The position numbers were made by a program, and so were the translations under genes. This document shows positions 42,535 through 51,336 of a DNA stretch of 64,000 nucleotides, in pieces. The number at the start of each line of letters is the position of its first letter. Position 1 is the first letter of the stretch. The notes under the pieces are model-generated. The model was not told the DNA's origin and did not search any database. It saw only the letters and a program-made list of their open reading frames with translations. The stretch spans positions 1 to 64,000 of the forward strand of contig JAEYDL010000033.1 in the NCBI GenBank assembly GCA_023403845.1, in the 5' to 3' direction. Source of the DNA: Pseudomonadota bacterium. GTDB lineage: Bacteria > Desulfobacterota > Desulfovibrionia > Desulfovibrionales > Desulfovibrionaceae.

Positions 42535-42563
42535 TTGTCATAAAAAAGATGTAGATATATACA
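42535..42563 (+). promoter_or_regulatory. Sigma-70 promoter for the TRAP/GMC operon
   Basis: TTGTCA at 42535-42540 and TATACA at 42558-42563 are spaced by exactly 17 bases, in an AT-rich block. The predicted start at about 42570 is 60 bases before a short reading frame with the TC tract and about 515 bases before dctM. Confidence 0.65.
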
Positions 42564-42630
42564 TAGACGCAACAAGAGACTATTCCCCTTGTTTCATTCG
42601 GGATTAACCGCTTCACGCAAGAGGCTCCTC

Positions 42631-42753
<123 letters not shown>

Positions 42754-43086
42754 TCTTATCGGCTGATTCCCGCCGCCGTTTCACGGCGAGGGTTCCGTCG
42801 TTCATCGTCTGGGCGTTGCGCTGTTCGGCCTGCATCAAGGAGTGCATGACGATCGTCGGTCCGGATCGTCTTTCGGCTGCCCGTGGACGCTTTTCCGCGT
42901 TTGTGCTTCGGCTTGTCGTTTCAGAATTGTTGTATCTGTCGATAAAGGAACGTTCCGGCGTCGCCGCAGGGTGATCGTCGGACGCTTTTCGTTTGCAAGG
43001 CTGGTGCGTTCGGCCGTGGGCCGGACCGTGAGATGGGGCCGTCTGATGCCGGAACCCCCAACGCCAATCGCTTTCGGGAGAGATCC

Positions 43087-44373
43087 ATGTTCGCAAATGG
43101 TTTTGTCGCCGTATTTCTCGGACTGATGCTGGTAGGCGTTCCTATCGCATTCGCTCTGGCGGCCGGTGGGATAAGCTATTTCGTTATCACCGACAAACTT
43201 TTTTTCCTGCAGAATCTGGCGCAGAAACTCATCGGCGGTGTGAATCAGTTTCCTCTGCTGGCCATCCCGCTGTTCGTGCTGGCCGGGGAACTCATGAACG
43301 TGGGCGGCATCACCAAGCGACTGGTCAGTTTTGCGCACGTCTGCGTGGGGCACTGGCGCGGCGGTCTGGCTCAGGTGGGTATCGCGGCCAACGTCATGCT
43401 GGCTGGTCTGAGCGGTTCCGCCGCTGCTGACGCGGCGGTTCTTGGCGGCATGCTCGTTCCCGCCATGGAAAAGGACGGCTACACCCGGCCTTCGGCCTGT
43501 TCCGTCATCGCCGCTTCCGCAATCATCGGGCCGATCATCCCGCCCAGCATCATCTGCGTGCTGTACGCCTTCGTGATGCAGATTTCGGTCATCGGCCTGT
43601 TCATGGCCTGCGTCGTTCCCGGTCTGCTGCTCGGTGCCGGTCTGATGCTGGTCACCCGGCTTATCGCCCGGCGCAAGCATTTCCCCGAACCGACCAGGGC
43701 CGCATCTTTCAGGGAAGTGCTGCGGGCTCTGCGGGACGCCATACTGCCCCTGCTGACGCCGGTAATCATTCTGCGCGGCACCGTGAGCGGCATGTTCACG
43801 GCCACGGAAGCCGCCGCCGTGGTGGTCTTCTATTCCTTGCTGCTCAGCCTGTTCGTATACCGCAGCATCACGCCCAGGGAGCTTCCTCACATCCTTTACC
43901 GCGCCATGCTGTCCTCGGCGGTCATCCTGTTCATCGTGGCCACGGCATTCGTTTTCGCCTGGGCCGTAACCATGTCGGGTCTTCCTTCCAAGCTGGCCGT
44001 TTTCTCCGCCGAGCTGACCTCCAACAAGTACATTTTCCTTTTCTGCATCAATATCGCCCTGCTGATAGTGGGCATGTTTCTGGATGCCGGTCCCGCAGTT
44101 CTGATCATGGCCCCCATTCTTGCGCCTGCGGCCATGCAGTTCGGGGTGGACCCCACCCATTTTGCCATCATCATGTGCATCAATCTCTGCGTGGGGCTGG
44201 TGACGCCCCCCATGGGACTGGTGCTTTTCGTCACTGCCGCTGTGGGCAAGGTGAGCGTCGTGGAAATTTGCAGGGAGATGGTTCCATACTGGATTCTGCA
44301 TGGAATCATCGTTCTGCTCATTACATATGTTCCGGTCATTTCGTTGGGGCTGCCGCGCATGTTCGGCGTCTGA
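43087..44373 (+). CDS. dctM: TRAP transporter large permease (DctM)
   Basis: This 428-residue integral membrane protein carries the cation-coupled transport channel of a TRAP importer. It has about twelve hydrophobic helices with family patterns such as GVPIAFALAAGG, GLSGSAAADAAVLG and PPSIICVLYAFVMQ. I start at 43087 (MFANGF, after GGGAGA), as the frame further upstream lacks membrane character. It heads the operon, and the order dctM-dctP-dctQ is unusual (P-Q-M is commoner). Confidence 0.93.
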   Translation: MFANGFVAVFLGLMLVGVPIAFALAAGGISYFVITDKLFFLQNLAQKLIGGVNQFPLLAIPLFVLAGELMNVGGITKRLVSFAHVCVGHWRGGLAQVGIAANVMLAGLSGSAAADAAVLGGMLVPAMEKDGYTRPSACSVIAASAIIGPIIPPSIICVLYAFVMQISVIGLFMACVVPGLLLGAGLMLVTRLIARRKHFPEPTRAASFREVLRALRDAILPLLTPVIILRGTVSGMFTATEAAAVVVFYSLLLSLFVYRSITPRELPHILYRAMLSSAVILFIVATAFVFAWAVTMSGLPSKLAVFSAELTSNKYIFLFCINIALLIVGMFLDAGPAVLIMAPILAPAAMQFGVDPTHFAIIMCINLCVGLVTPPMGLVLFVTAAVGKVSVVEICREMVPYWILHGIIVLLITYVPVISLGLPRMFGV

Positions 44374-44447
44374 CGCCCCGACCCCGGAACAGGAAAAGCA
44401 TCGTTGCGCACGGAACGTTTTTCAAACCGTAACCCTGGAGACTGATC

Positions 44448-45509
44448 ATGAAAGCGCTCTCTTGCATCAAGGCATTTCTGCTGCTCGCCCTTGGTCTTGC
44501 TTGTGCCGTTCCCGCTTCGGCGGCCGAGCAGTACGTCATGAAGTTCGGACATGTGTCCGCACCGAACAATGACTGCGACGACCAGCTGATGGGCGTGTTC
44601 ATGAAATCCTATATCGAAAGCCGCTCCAACGGCCGAATTAAAGTGGAAATCTATCCTTCCGGTCAGCTGGGAGGCATGCGGGACATGCTGGAACAGGTTG
44701 CAAACAACACGCTGGAATGCACAAGCACGACCGTAAGCGGCATCGCGTCATACATTCCGGAAATTCAGGTCACCGACCTGCCCTACACCCTGCGCGACGA
44801 TGCCGTGGCCGCCGAGCTGCAGCGTTCCCCCTTCTTTGACGACATGCGCAAGCTCGTTCTGGAAAAGACCGGCAACATCCTTCTGGTGGCCGTGGGCAAC
44901 ACCGGCTCGTGGAGAAATTTCGCCACTACCAAGAAACAGGTAAAAACCGCCGCCGATCTCAAGGGACTGAAGCTGCGCACCATCGAATCCGACCTTCAGA
45001 TGGAATTTGTGCGTGCTCTCGGGGCCAGCCCCACGGCCTGCGACATGAGCGAGCTGTACACGGCTCTGTCCACTGGCATGGTGGACGGCACCAAGAATTC
45101 CATCGGTGACTATGTGCCCATGGGCATGGCCGAACCGTTGAACCATATTCTGCTGGACGGACACACCTATATCTTCGGGTTCACCTGGGTCAGCAAGGCA
45201 TGGCTGGACAGCCTGCCCGCCGATCTCCGTTCCGTGGTGCTCGACGCCTGCAAGCTGGGAACGGATGTGATGACCAACTTCAATCTTCAGTACCAGGCCA
45301 TCGCTACCGAAAAATGGCTGGAAATGGGCAATACCATCTCCGTTCCTGCACCTGAAGCCCTCAAGGACTTCCACAAGGTCCGCGATCACATGATCGAATG
45401 GTATGCCGGAAAGTACGGACGCACGTGGCTGGACAAGTGGCTTGCCGCGGTCAAGCAGGCCGAGGAGATCGTGGATGCGCGCAACGCGGCGTTGATCAAC
45501 ATCAAATGA
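44448..45509 (+). CDS. dctP: TRAP transporter substrate-binding protein (DctP)
   Basis: This 353-residue periplasmic protein has a Sec signal peptide (about residues 1-25, ending VPASA before AEQYVMKFGH). The lobe pattern EIYPSGQLGGMRDMLEQV and the arginine in LKLRTIESDLQMEF, which usually binds the ligand carboxylate, are present. TRAP ligands are mostly organic acids such as dicarboxylates, sugar acids or sulfonates. The neighbouring oxidoreductases suggest a hydroxy-acid or alcohol-type substrate; a sulfonate is possible but only inferred. GGAG precedes the start. Confidence 0.93.
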   Translation: MKALSCIKAFLLLALGLACAVPASAAEQYVMKFGHVSAPNNDCDDQLMGVFMKSYIESRSNGRIKVEIYPSGQLGGMRDMLEQVANNTLECTSTTVSGIASYIPEIQVTDLPYTLRDDAVAAELQRSPFFDDMRKLVLEKTGNILLVAVGNTGSWRNFATTKKQVKTAADLKGLKLRTIESDLQMEFVRALGASPTACDMSELYTALSTGMVDGTKNSIGDYVPMGMAEPLNHILLDGHTYIFGFTWVSKAWLDSLPADLRSVVLDACKLGTDVMTNFNLQYQAIATEKWLEMGNTISVPAPEALKDFHKVRDHMIEWYAGKYGRTWLDKWLAAVKQAEEIVDARNAALINIK

Positions 45510-45643
45510 CTGAGTGAGTTCGAATGGCTCCGGCGGTCAGCCGCCGGAGCGGAAGTGCGCTTTGATGATGGGAATCCCGGTTGAGCGCATATGGGACTGT
45601 CCGCTCCTCCGGGAGTTCTTTCAGTGGAAATGAAGGAGTGATC

Positions 45644-46180
45644 ATGCGTAGTCTGGTCAACTTTGTGCGGATGTGCGATACGCTGAATCTTTTTGTGATC
45701 AAGTGGTGCGGAAGGTTCGCCACATTGCTGCTGACGGTACTGGCCTGTACCATGTTCTGCGGCGTTGTGTTCCGTCTGGCCCTGAATTCTCCGTTCAGCT
45801 GGACCGACGAGTTCTCCAAGTACTGCATGGTGTGGCTGACGTTCATCGGAGCTCCTGTGGTGATGGTGAAGGCTTCCCATGTAACCGTGGATATGCTGCA
45901 TCAGTACCTTCCTCCGCGGGTCCTTCATCTTCTGCGTCTGCTGATCGCAGTCTTCTGCGGCGTCATTCTTGCTCTCTTCGTGCGGTACGGCTGGAGCGCA
46001 GCGCTTTCCGCCCGGCACCAGTCGATTGTTATAATGAACAATCTAAGCATGTTCTGGGTTTATGTATCCATTCCTCTTGGAAGCGCGATTTTCCTCTTCG
46101 CTCAGATGGTCAATGTGCTGAAGGAACTCATTTCCTTCTGCAACCCGGAACTTGAAGACGCTCTGTCTTCTCAGGAGTAG
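45644..46180 (+). CDS. dctQ: TRAP transporter small permease (DctQ)
   Basis: This 178-residue protein has four predicted membrane helices and the DctQ-typical FSWTDEFSKYCMVWLTFIGAP segment, followed by HVTVDM. It forms the transmembrane unit with DctM. AAGGAG lies 6 bases before the ATG at 45644, which I prefer to an upstream in-frame start at 45581. The next gene begins seven bases after its stop. Confidence 0.92.
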   Translation: MRSLVNFVRMCDTLNLFVIKWCGRFATLLLTVLACTMFCGVVFRLALNSPFSWTDEFSKYCMVWLTFIGAPVVMVKASHVTVDMLHQYLPPRVLHLLRLLIAVFCGVILALFVRYGWSAALSARHQSIVIMNNLSMFWVYVSIPLGSAIFLFAQMVNVLKELISFCNPELEDALSSQE

Positions 46181-46187
46181 TTGTCGT

Positions 46188-47777
46188 ATGTCTTTTGATT
46201 ATGTCGTCATCGGGGCTGGAAGTTCGGGATGTGCCGTTGCGGCGCGGCTTGCCGAGGATTCTTCGGTCAGAGTGCTCTTGCTGGAAGCCGGGAAAAAGAG
46301 TTCCAACATATGGCTGCATATCCCGGTCGGCTACTACAAAAATGTCTACAACCCCGATCTTACCTGGCAGTATGTCACAGAGCCGGACCCCAACATCAAC
46401 AACCGTACCATCGGCTGGCCGCGGGGACGGGTCATCGGCGGCAGCAGCGCGGTCAACGGGTTGATTCATGTACGTGGTCAGGCGGAGGATTACGATACCT
46501 GGGCAGAGCTTGGAAACGCGGGCTGGGGTTTTGACGACGTGCTCCCCTATTTTAAAAGGCTGGAAAATCAGGAGCATGGCCCGAGCGAGTATCACGGCGA
46601 AAACGGCCCCGTGGGAATCAGCGACATGCGTGATCCCCGGCAGATCTGCCATGCCTTCGTGACCGCAGGGCGGGAACTCGGAGTTCCCTATACTGATGAC
46701 TTCAACGGTCGGGTTCAGGAAGGCGTGGGCATGTATCAGCTGACCGTGCGCAACGGCGTGCGCACGAGTTCGGCGGACTACCTGAAGCGGAAGCGGGCTA
46801 ATCTGGAAGTACGCACGGAGTGCCTTGTCGAGCGTATCGTCTTTGAGGGCAGACGGGCCGTCGGCGTCGTTTACCGGGACAAGAGCGGAACATCCCAGAC
46901 CGTGCGGGCCGGACGTGAGATCGCCCTGTGTGCCGGAGCCATCGGTTCCCCTCAGATTCTGCAGTTGTCCGGCGTGGGTGCCGGAACGCTGTTGCAGGAA
47001 AAGGGCATTTCCGTTGTGCATGATCTGCCCGGCGTCGGGGAAAACCTGCTCGACCATTTCCAGGTCCGTACGGTGCACAAGTGCAACCGGCCGATCACCA
47101 TCAACGATCTTTACGGCAGTCTCTGGCTCAAGTTCAAGGCTGGCTGGCAGTACCTCACCGGTCTTCGCGGTCCGCTGACCATCGGCGCGGGGCAGGCTGT
47201 GGCGTTCATGAAGTCGAATCCCGAAGAAAAGATTCCGGATATGGAAATTATCTTTATGGGATTCAGCGCCGACGGCCCGGGCAAGATGCCGCATCCCTTC
47301 TCGGCCTTCACCATTCTCGGATATCAGCTTCGCCCCATCAGCAAGGGCTACGTGCGCATCAAGTCCCCGGACCCTCTGGCTCATCCCGCTATTTTCCCCA
47401 ATTATCTGAGCGAGGAACTTGATCGTCGCCTGACTCTCGAAGTTTTCAAGGCCTGCCGCAAATTTGCCGCGTCACCGGCTCTGAAGCAGTATATTTCAGA
47501 GGAATATATGCCCGGGAAGTCCGTCTCTACCGAAGAGGAAATGATGGAGTATGCCCGCCGCGCCGGGTCGACCGTCTTCCATCCAACGAGCACCTGCCGC
47601 ATGGGGCAGGATGATATGGCCGTGGTGGACGAACGGCTGCGGGTGCGCGGAGTAGAGGGGCTGCGCGTCGTCGATGCTTCCATCATGCCGACGATGATTT
47701 CCGCGAACACATGCGCTGCGTGCATGATGATCGGAGAAAAGGGCGCGGATCTCATCCGCGAGGATGCGCGGCGCTGA
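46188..47777 (+). CDS. GMC-family FAD oxidoreductase (choline/alcohol dehydrogenase-like)
   Basis: This 529-residue flavoenzyme oxidises a primary or secondary alcohol group. It has the N-terminal FAD-binding GAGSSGCAVAARLAE at about residues 9-23, the GMC motif GRVIGGSSAVNGL, and AGAIGSPQILQLSG. The C-terminal active-site region includes STVFHPTSTCRMG with the catalytic His and a second conserved residue in SANTCAACM. No quinone-binding protein is nearby, so the acceptor is unknown. It starts after AGGAG in the stop region of dctQ, so it belongs to the TRAP operon and probably acts on its ligand or a derivative. Confidence 0.92.
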   Translation: MSFDYVVIGAGSSGCAVAARLAEDSSVRVLLLEAGKKSSNIWLHIPVGYYKNVYNPDLTWQYVTEPDPNINNRTIGWPRGRVIGGSSAVNGLIHVRGQAEDYDTWAELGNAGWGFDDVLPYFKRLENQEHGPSEYHGENGPVGISDMRDPRQICHAFVTAGRELGVPYTDDFNGRVQEGVGMYQLTVRNGVRTSSADYLKRKRANLEVRTECLVERIVFEGRRAVGVVYRDKSGTSQTVRAGREIALCAGAIGSPQILQLSGVGAGTLLQEKGISVVHDLPGVGENLLDHFQVRTVHKCNRPITINDLYGSLWLKFKAGWQYLTGLRGPLTIGAGQAVAFMKSNPEEKIPDMEIIFMGFSADGPGKMPHPFSAFTILGYQLRPISKGYVRIKSPDPLAHPAIFPNYLSEELDRRLTLEVFKACRKFAASPALKQYISEEYMPGKSVSTEEEMMEYARRAGSTVFHPTSTCRMGQDDMAVVDERLRVRGVEGLRVVDASIMPTMISANTCAACMMIGEKGADLIREDARR

Positions 47778-47820
47778 TGGCCGTACGAAGAACGATCAAC
47801 GATTGACAGGAGAAAATACA

Positions 47821-48576
47821 ATGTCCGGCAGAGTGGAAGGTAAGCGGATTCTGGTGACCGGGGCCTCGAGCGGAATCGGCAGGGCTGTTGTCGAACTTCT
47901 GGTCCGGGAAGGCGCGCACGTCGTTTTTTGCAGCGCCAATCGGGAGAAGGGCGAACGCGCGGCGGCCGAGATCGGCATGGGCGTGGGCTACCGGCAGTGC
48001 GATGTCCGCAGTGAGGAAGCCATCGCCGAGTTCATCCGTTCCGGCGTCGAGACGCTGGGGGGGCTGGATGTGCTTATTCAGAATGCGGGGATTCAGTATA
48101 ACGGGCATGTGGAAACATTCCCTACGGAAAACTGGGACGACATCATGCGCACCAACGTCCGTTCCGTCTTTCTTGGCGCGAAGTACGCAGTTCCGCATCT
48201 GAAGGCTGCCGGGGGCGGGTGCATCATCAACACCTCCTCCGTGGCCGGAAAGCGCGGGGGGGCGGGCATGACGGCCTATGCGGCCTCCAAGGGCGCAATC
48301 ATCGCCTTTGGAACCGGACTGGCGCGTGAGCTGGCCCCGTATTCCATCCGCGTCAACACGGTCTGCCCCGGCTGGGTGGATACGGAATTCAACGGTCCGG
48401 CCATCACCAACCTCGGAGGTCTGGACAAGCAGGCCGAAGCCATTCGCAACAACGTGCCGCTGGGACGGCAGGCCGTTCCTGCGGAAATCGCGCCCATCTA
48501 TGTATATCTGGCCTCGGACGAGTCGAGCTTCATGACGGCCCAGTCTGTTCTGGTGGATGGAGGACAGTTCAACTAA
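47821..48576 (+). CDS. Short-chain dehydrogenase/reductase (SDR)
   Basis: This 251-residue NAD(P)-dependent oxidoreductase has TGASSGIGRA at residues 12-21, NAG in the middle, and the catalytic Ser-Tyr-Lys set in INTSSVAGKRGG...YAASKG, followed by PGWVDTEF. It is a classical SDR of the FabG/glucose-dehydrogenase type. AGGAG lies 8-12 bases before the start. It ends the TRAP-GMC operon and presumably interconverts an alcohol and ketone from the same pathway. Confidence 0.92.
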   Translation: MSGRVEGKRILVTGASSGIGRAVVELLVREGAHVVFCSANREKGERAAAEIGMGVGYRQCDVRSEEAIAEFIRSGVETLGGLDVLIQNAGIQYNGHVETFPTENWDDIMRTNVRSVFLGAKYAVPHLKAAGGGCIINTSSVAGKRGGAGMTAYAASKGAIIAFGTGLARELAPYSIRVNTVCPGWVDTEFNGPAITNLGGLDKQAEAIRNNVPLGRQAVPAEIAPIYVYLASDESSFMTAQSVLVDGGQFN

Positions 48577-48697
48577 CGCTGCGCCGGATCCATTTCCATG
48601 GATGCTCTCGTCTTGGGTGAAAAACTCACAGGAAAGGGGAACGGCGTGGCTCGCGTCGTCAGGACAGGCCGACATTAAAAGGGAAGCAGACAAAAAG

Positions 48698-48727
48698 GGA
48701 GGCGGGAACAAGGTTGTTCTCGCCTCC
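48698..48727. terminator. Bidirectional terminator, mainly for lepB-purE-purD
   Basis: A 14-bp stem (48698-48711 with 48714-48727, one G.T) with a GG loop is preceded on the plus strand by AAAAA (48692-48696), which reads as T5 after the stem on the minus strand. It separates the SDR and lepB genes, which converge. Confidence 0.8.
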
Positions 48728-48794
48728 TGCATTATGTTTTCGGTCTGCTCTCATCAAGCGCATCAAGGCCATGCCCGGCGCCCATCGGGGAAGG

Positions 48795-49424
48795 TTACTC
48801 CACGGCCCGTCCGATCCGGTCAAGCCGGATGTTGGAAAGACCGTTTGCGGACCAGTAGATCCGCCACGCCTTGCCCCGGATGTCCTTGCGGTCAAGATAG
48901 CCCCAGAAGCGGGAATCCGAGGATTCGTCCCGGTTGTCCCCCATTGCGAAGAACTTGTCTTCGGGAACGGTGATGGGACCCCATTCGTCGCGGCCGGGAA
49001 TGACCACCAGCGGCTGTGTCTGCCGGACATAGGGTTCCGAAACGGGCGAACCGTTGCGATAGAGAACCTTGTTGTGCATTTCCAGCGTATCGCCGGGGAC
49101 GCCGACGATGCGCTTGATGTAATCGATTGAACGGTCTTCGGGATAGCGGAACACGATGATGTCGCCGACCTGCGGCTCTCTGCCCCGGATGATGTACTCG
49201 TCGGTGAACGGATTTCTGAGGCCGTACAGGAACTTGTTGACCAGCAGATGATCGCCGATCTGCAGCGTTTCCAGCATGGAGCCGGACGGAATCTTGAAGG
49301 CCTGAACAATGAACGTGGTCAGGACCAGTGCCAGAACCACGGCCCAGACAAGGGCTTCGGCATATTCCCAGAACACTGTCTGACGCAACCTCTGAAACAG
49401 GGTAGGCGGAGTCTCTTGCAACAT
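48795..49424 (-). CDS. lepB: Signal peptidase I
   Basis: This 209-residue membrane-anchored serine protease removes Sec signal peptides. It has an N-terminal membrane helix (ALVWAVVLALVLTTFIV), the catalytic serine in KIPSGSM, the general-base lysine in YIKRIVGVPGD and the box GDNRDESSDSRFWG. Length fits a short single-anchor type. It is the last gene of the purD-purE-lepB transcript and starts nine bases after the purE stop. Confidence 0.96.
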   Translation of the reverse strand: MLQETPPTLFQRLRQTVFWEYAEALVWAVVLALVLTTFIVQAFKIPSGSMLETLQIGDHLLVNKFLYGLRNPFTDEYIIRGREPQVGDIIVFRYPEDRSIDYIKRIVGVPGDTLEMHNKVLYRNGSPVSEPYVRQTQPLVVIPGRDEWGPITVPEDKFFAMGDNRDESSDSRFWGYLDRKDIRGKAWRIYWSANGLSNIRLDRIGRAVE

Positions 49425-49433
49425 GGCTTCTGC

Positions 49434-49937
49434 CTACAGGCTGTATTTGTTTTCAATTTCGGCGCCGGCCTTTTCGATGTCGGCCTTGAACCTGGCGCGG
49501 GCGGCACGAATGCGGTCGGTCAGCCCGGAATCGTGCAGCGCAAGAATCTGGGCGGCCAGCCAGCCAGCGTTCTTGGCGCCGGCCTTGTCCAGAGAAACTG
49601 TGGCCACGGGAAATCCGGGAGGCATCTGGACCGTGGCGAGGAGCGCGTCCATGCCGCCGAGCGGCGAGGCCGCCACGGGAATGCCGATGACCGGCTTCTG
49701 CGTGCGCGCGGCGACGGCGCCGGCCAGATGGGCTGCCATGCCGGCGGCGCAGATGAACACTTCGCATCCTTCGGCCTCCAGTCTGTCCACCAGTTCCGCC
49801 GTACGTTCCGGCGTGCGGTGCGCGGACGTGACAGTAAAGAGGTAGGGAATATCGAGGCTCTTCAGGATTTCGGTACAGGGGCTGACCATCGCCTCGTCGG
49901 AGGCGGACCCCATGAAAATGGCGACCTTGGCTTTCAT
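49434..49937 (-). CDS. purE: N5-carboxyaminoimidazole ribonucleotide mutase
   Basis: This 167-residue enzyme of purine synthesis converts N5-CAIR to CAIR (class I PurE). GSASDEA near residue 11, TSAHRTPER and the AGMAAHLAG segment are visible. It starts one base after the purD stop codon, so translation is coupled. No purK is in the window. Confidence 0.96.
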   Translation of the reverse strand: MKAKVAIFMGSASDEAMVSPCTEILKSLDIPYLFTVTSAHRTPERTAELVDRLEAEGCEVFICAAGMAAHLAGAVAARTQKPVIGIPVAASPLGGMDALLATVQMPPGFPVATVSLDKAGAKNAGWLAAQILALHDSGLTDRIRAARARFKADIEKAGAEIENKYSL

Positions 49938-51212
49938 TTATGCAAGTCTCCTCAATCCTTTTGCACCGATGTCGGTGCGATGCTGACTCTTGTCCATGTG
50001 AACGAGGGCTACCGCTTCATAGGCGTGTTTCTGCGCTTCCGCAAGGCTTGAGCCAAGGGCCGTCACGCACAGAACCCGGCCGCCGCTGGAGAATGTTCTG
50101 CCGTCCTCGCGTCGGGTGCCGGCCTGAAAGACCTTGGTGTCCGGCAGCGCGTCGGCGTCTTCGAGTCCCGTGACGAGCATGCCCTTGGAGTAGGAGCCCG
50201 GATAGCCGGCGGCCGCGACGACCACGCCGAGCGCCGATTCAGGGCGGATAGTCAGTTTCGTCTCTCCGAGACGTCCGTCGAGGCAGGCTTCCATGACGTC
50301 GATCAGATCGTTTTCCAGCCGCATGAGCAGCGGCTGGCATTCGGGATCGCCGAAGCGCACGTTGTATTCGAGGACTCTGGGGCCGTTCGCGGTCATCATG
50401 AGTCCCGCATAGAGAATGCCGGTGAAGGGGTGCCCCTGAGCGGCCATTTCGCGCAGAATGGGACGGATGGCGATGTCGGCCATGCGTTCGAGTTCCGTAT
50501 CGGGCAGGATGGGCGCGGGGCTGTAGGCTCCCATGCCTCCGGTATTGGGGCCGGTGTCGCCGTCGAAGACCGCCTTGTGATCCTGCGCGGAGGGCAGGGG
50601 CAGGGCTGTTTCGCCTGAGCAGAAGGCCAGCAGGGAAGCCTCCTCGCCTTCAAGGAATTCTTCGATGACGACCCTGTTTCCGGCGGAACCGAAGGCCCCT
50701 CCCATGATCTGGTCCAGAGCCTCTTCCGCTTCGTCTTCGGTCCGGGCCACGACCACGCCTTTGCCCGCGGCGAGTCCGTCGGCCTTGATGACGATCGGTG
50801 CGCCCTTTTCGCGCACAAAGGTGCGGGCCGCTTCAAGCTCCTCGAAAATGCCGCAGGCTGCCGTGGGGACACCTGCCTTCTCCATGATGCTCTTGGCGAA
50901 GGACTTGCTGCCCTCGAGCTGCGCGCACCACTTGTCCGGCCCGAAGCAGCGGATTCCGGCGGCCTGCATGGCGTCCGTCACACCGAGGGTCAGGGGCAGT
51001 TCAGGACCGGGAATCACGAGGTCCACGCCCTTTTCTCTGGCGAAGGCCACAAGGCCCTCTACATCTCCGTCCTTCAGGGGAACATTTTTGCCTTCGGCCG
51101 CGGTTCCGCCGTTTCCGGGCGCGCAGTAAATCGTTTCGGCCTTGCCGCCGCGCCGGATTTTCCACGACAGGGCGTGCTCCCGCCCTCCGGAGCCGATGAT
51201 GAGCACTCGCAT
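49938..51212 (-). CDS. purD: Phosphoribosylamine-glycine ligase
   Basis: This 424-residue ATP-grasp enzyme joins glycine to phosphoribosylamine in purine biosynthesis. Visible are GSGGREHALSW, the PGPELPL segment, KADGLAAGKGV and the metal-binding EYNVRFGDPE. I start at 51212 where GGAGG is upstream; the open frame continues to 51266 without family character. It is the first gene of the transcript, with a divergent ligase gene upstream. Confidence 0.96.
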   Translation of the reverse strand: MRVLIIGSGGREHALSWKIRRGGKAETIYCAPGNGGTAAEGKNVPLKDGDVEGLVAFAREKGVDLVIPGPELPLTLGVTDAMQAAGIRCFGPDKWCAQLEGSKSFAKSIMEKAGVPTAACGIFEELEAARTFVREKGAPIVIKADGLAAGKGVVVARTEDEAEEALDQIMGGAFGSAGNRVVIEEFLEGEEASLLAFCSGETALPLPSAQDHKAVFDGDTGPNTGGMGAYSPAPILPDTELERMADIAIRPILREMAAQGHPFTGILYAGLMMTANGPRVLEYNVRFGDPECQPLLMRLENDLIDVMEACLDGRLGETKLTIRPESALGVVVAAAGYPGSYSKGMLVTGLEDADALPDTKVFQAGTRREDGRTFSSGGRVLCVTALGSSLAEAQKHAYEAVALVHMDKSQHRTDIGAKGLRRLA

Positions 51213-51237
51213 GGGGTTTCCCTCCGATATCTTTTCT

Positions 51238-51289
51238 GCTAAACAGGCATCTTCATTTTGGTTCAATCCGCAAACACTAGCTGTTTAGC
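51238..51289. promoter_or_regulatory. Putative operator between purD and the ligase gene
   Basis: GCTAAACAG (51238-51246) and CTGTTTAGC (51281-51289) are perfect 9-bp arms, 34 bases apart, in the 124-base divergent gap. Two half-sites of this kind could bind a dimeric repressor controlling one or both genes. It does not match the PurR box that I know. Confidence 0.4.
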
Positions 51290-51336
51290 GTCGAAAAGAC
51301 AACCGGCACCATCTGCCGCGAACCGGAGAAATGACC

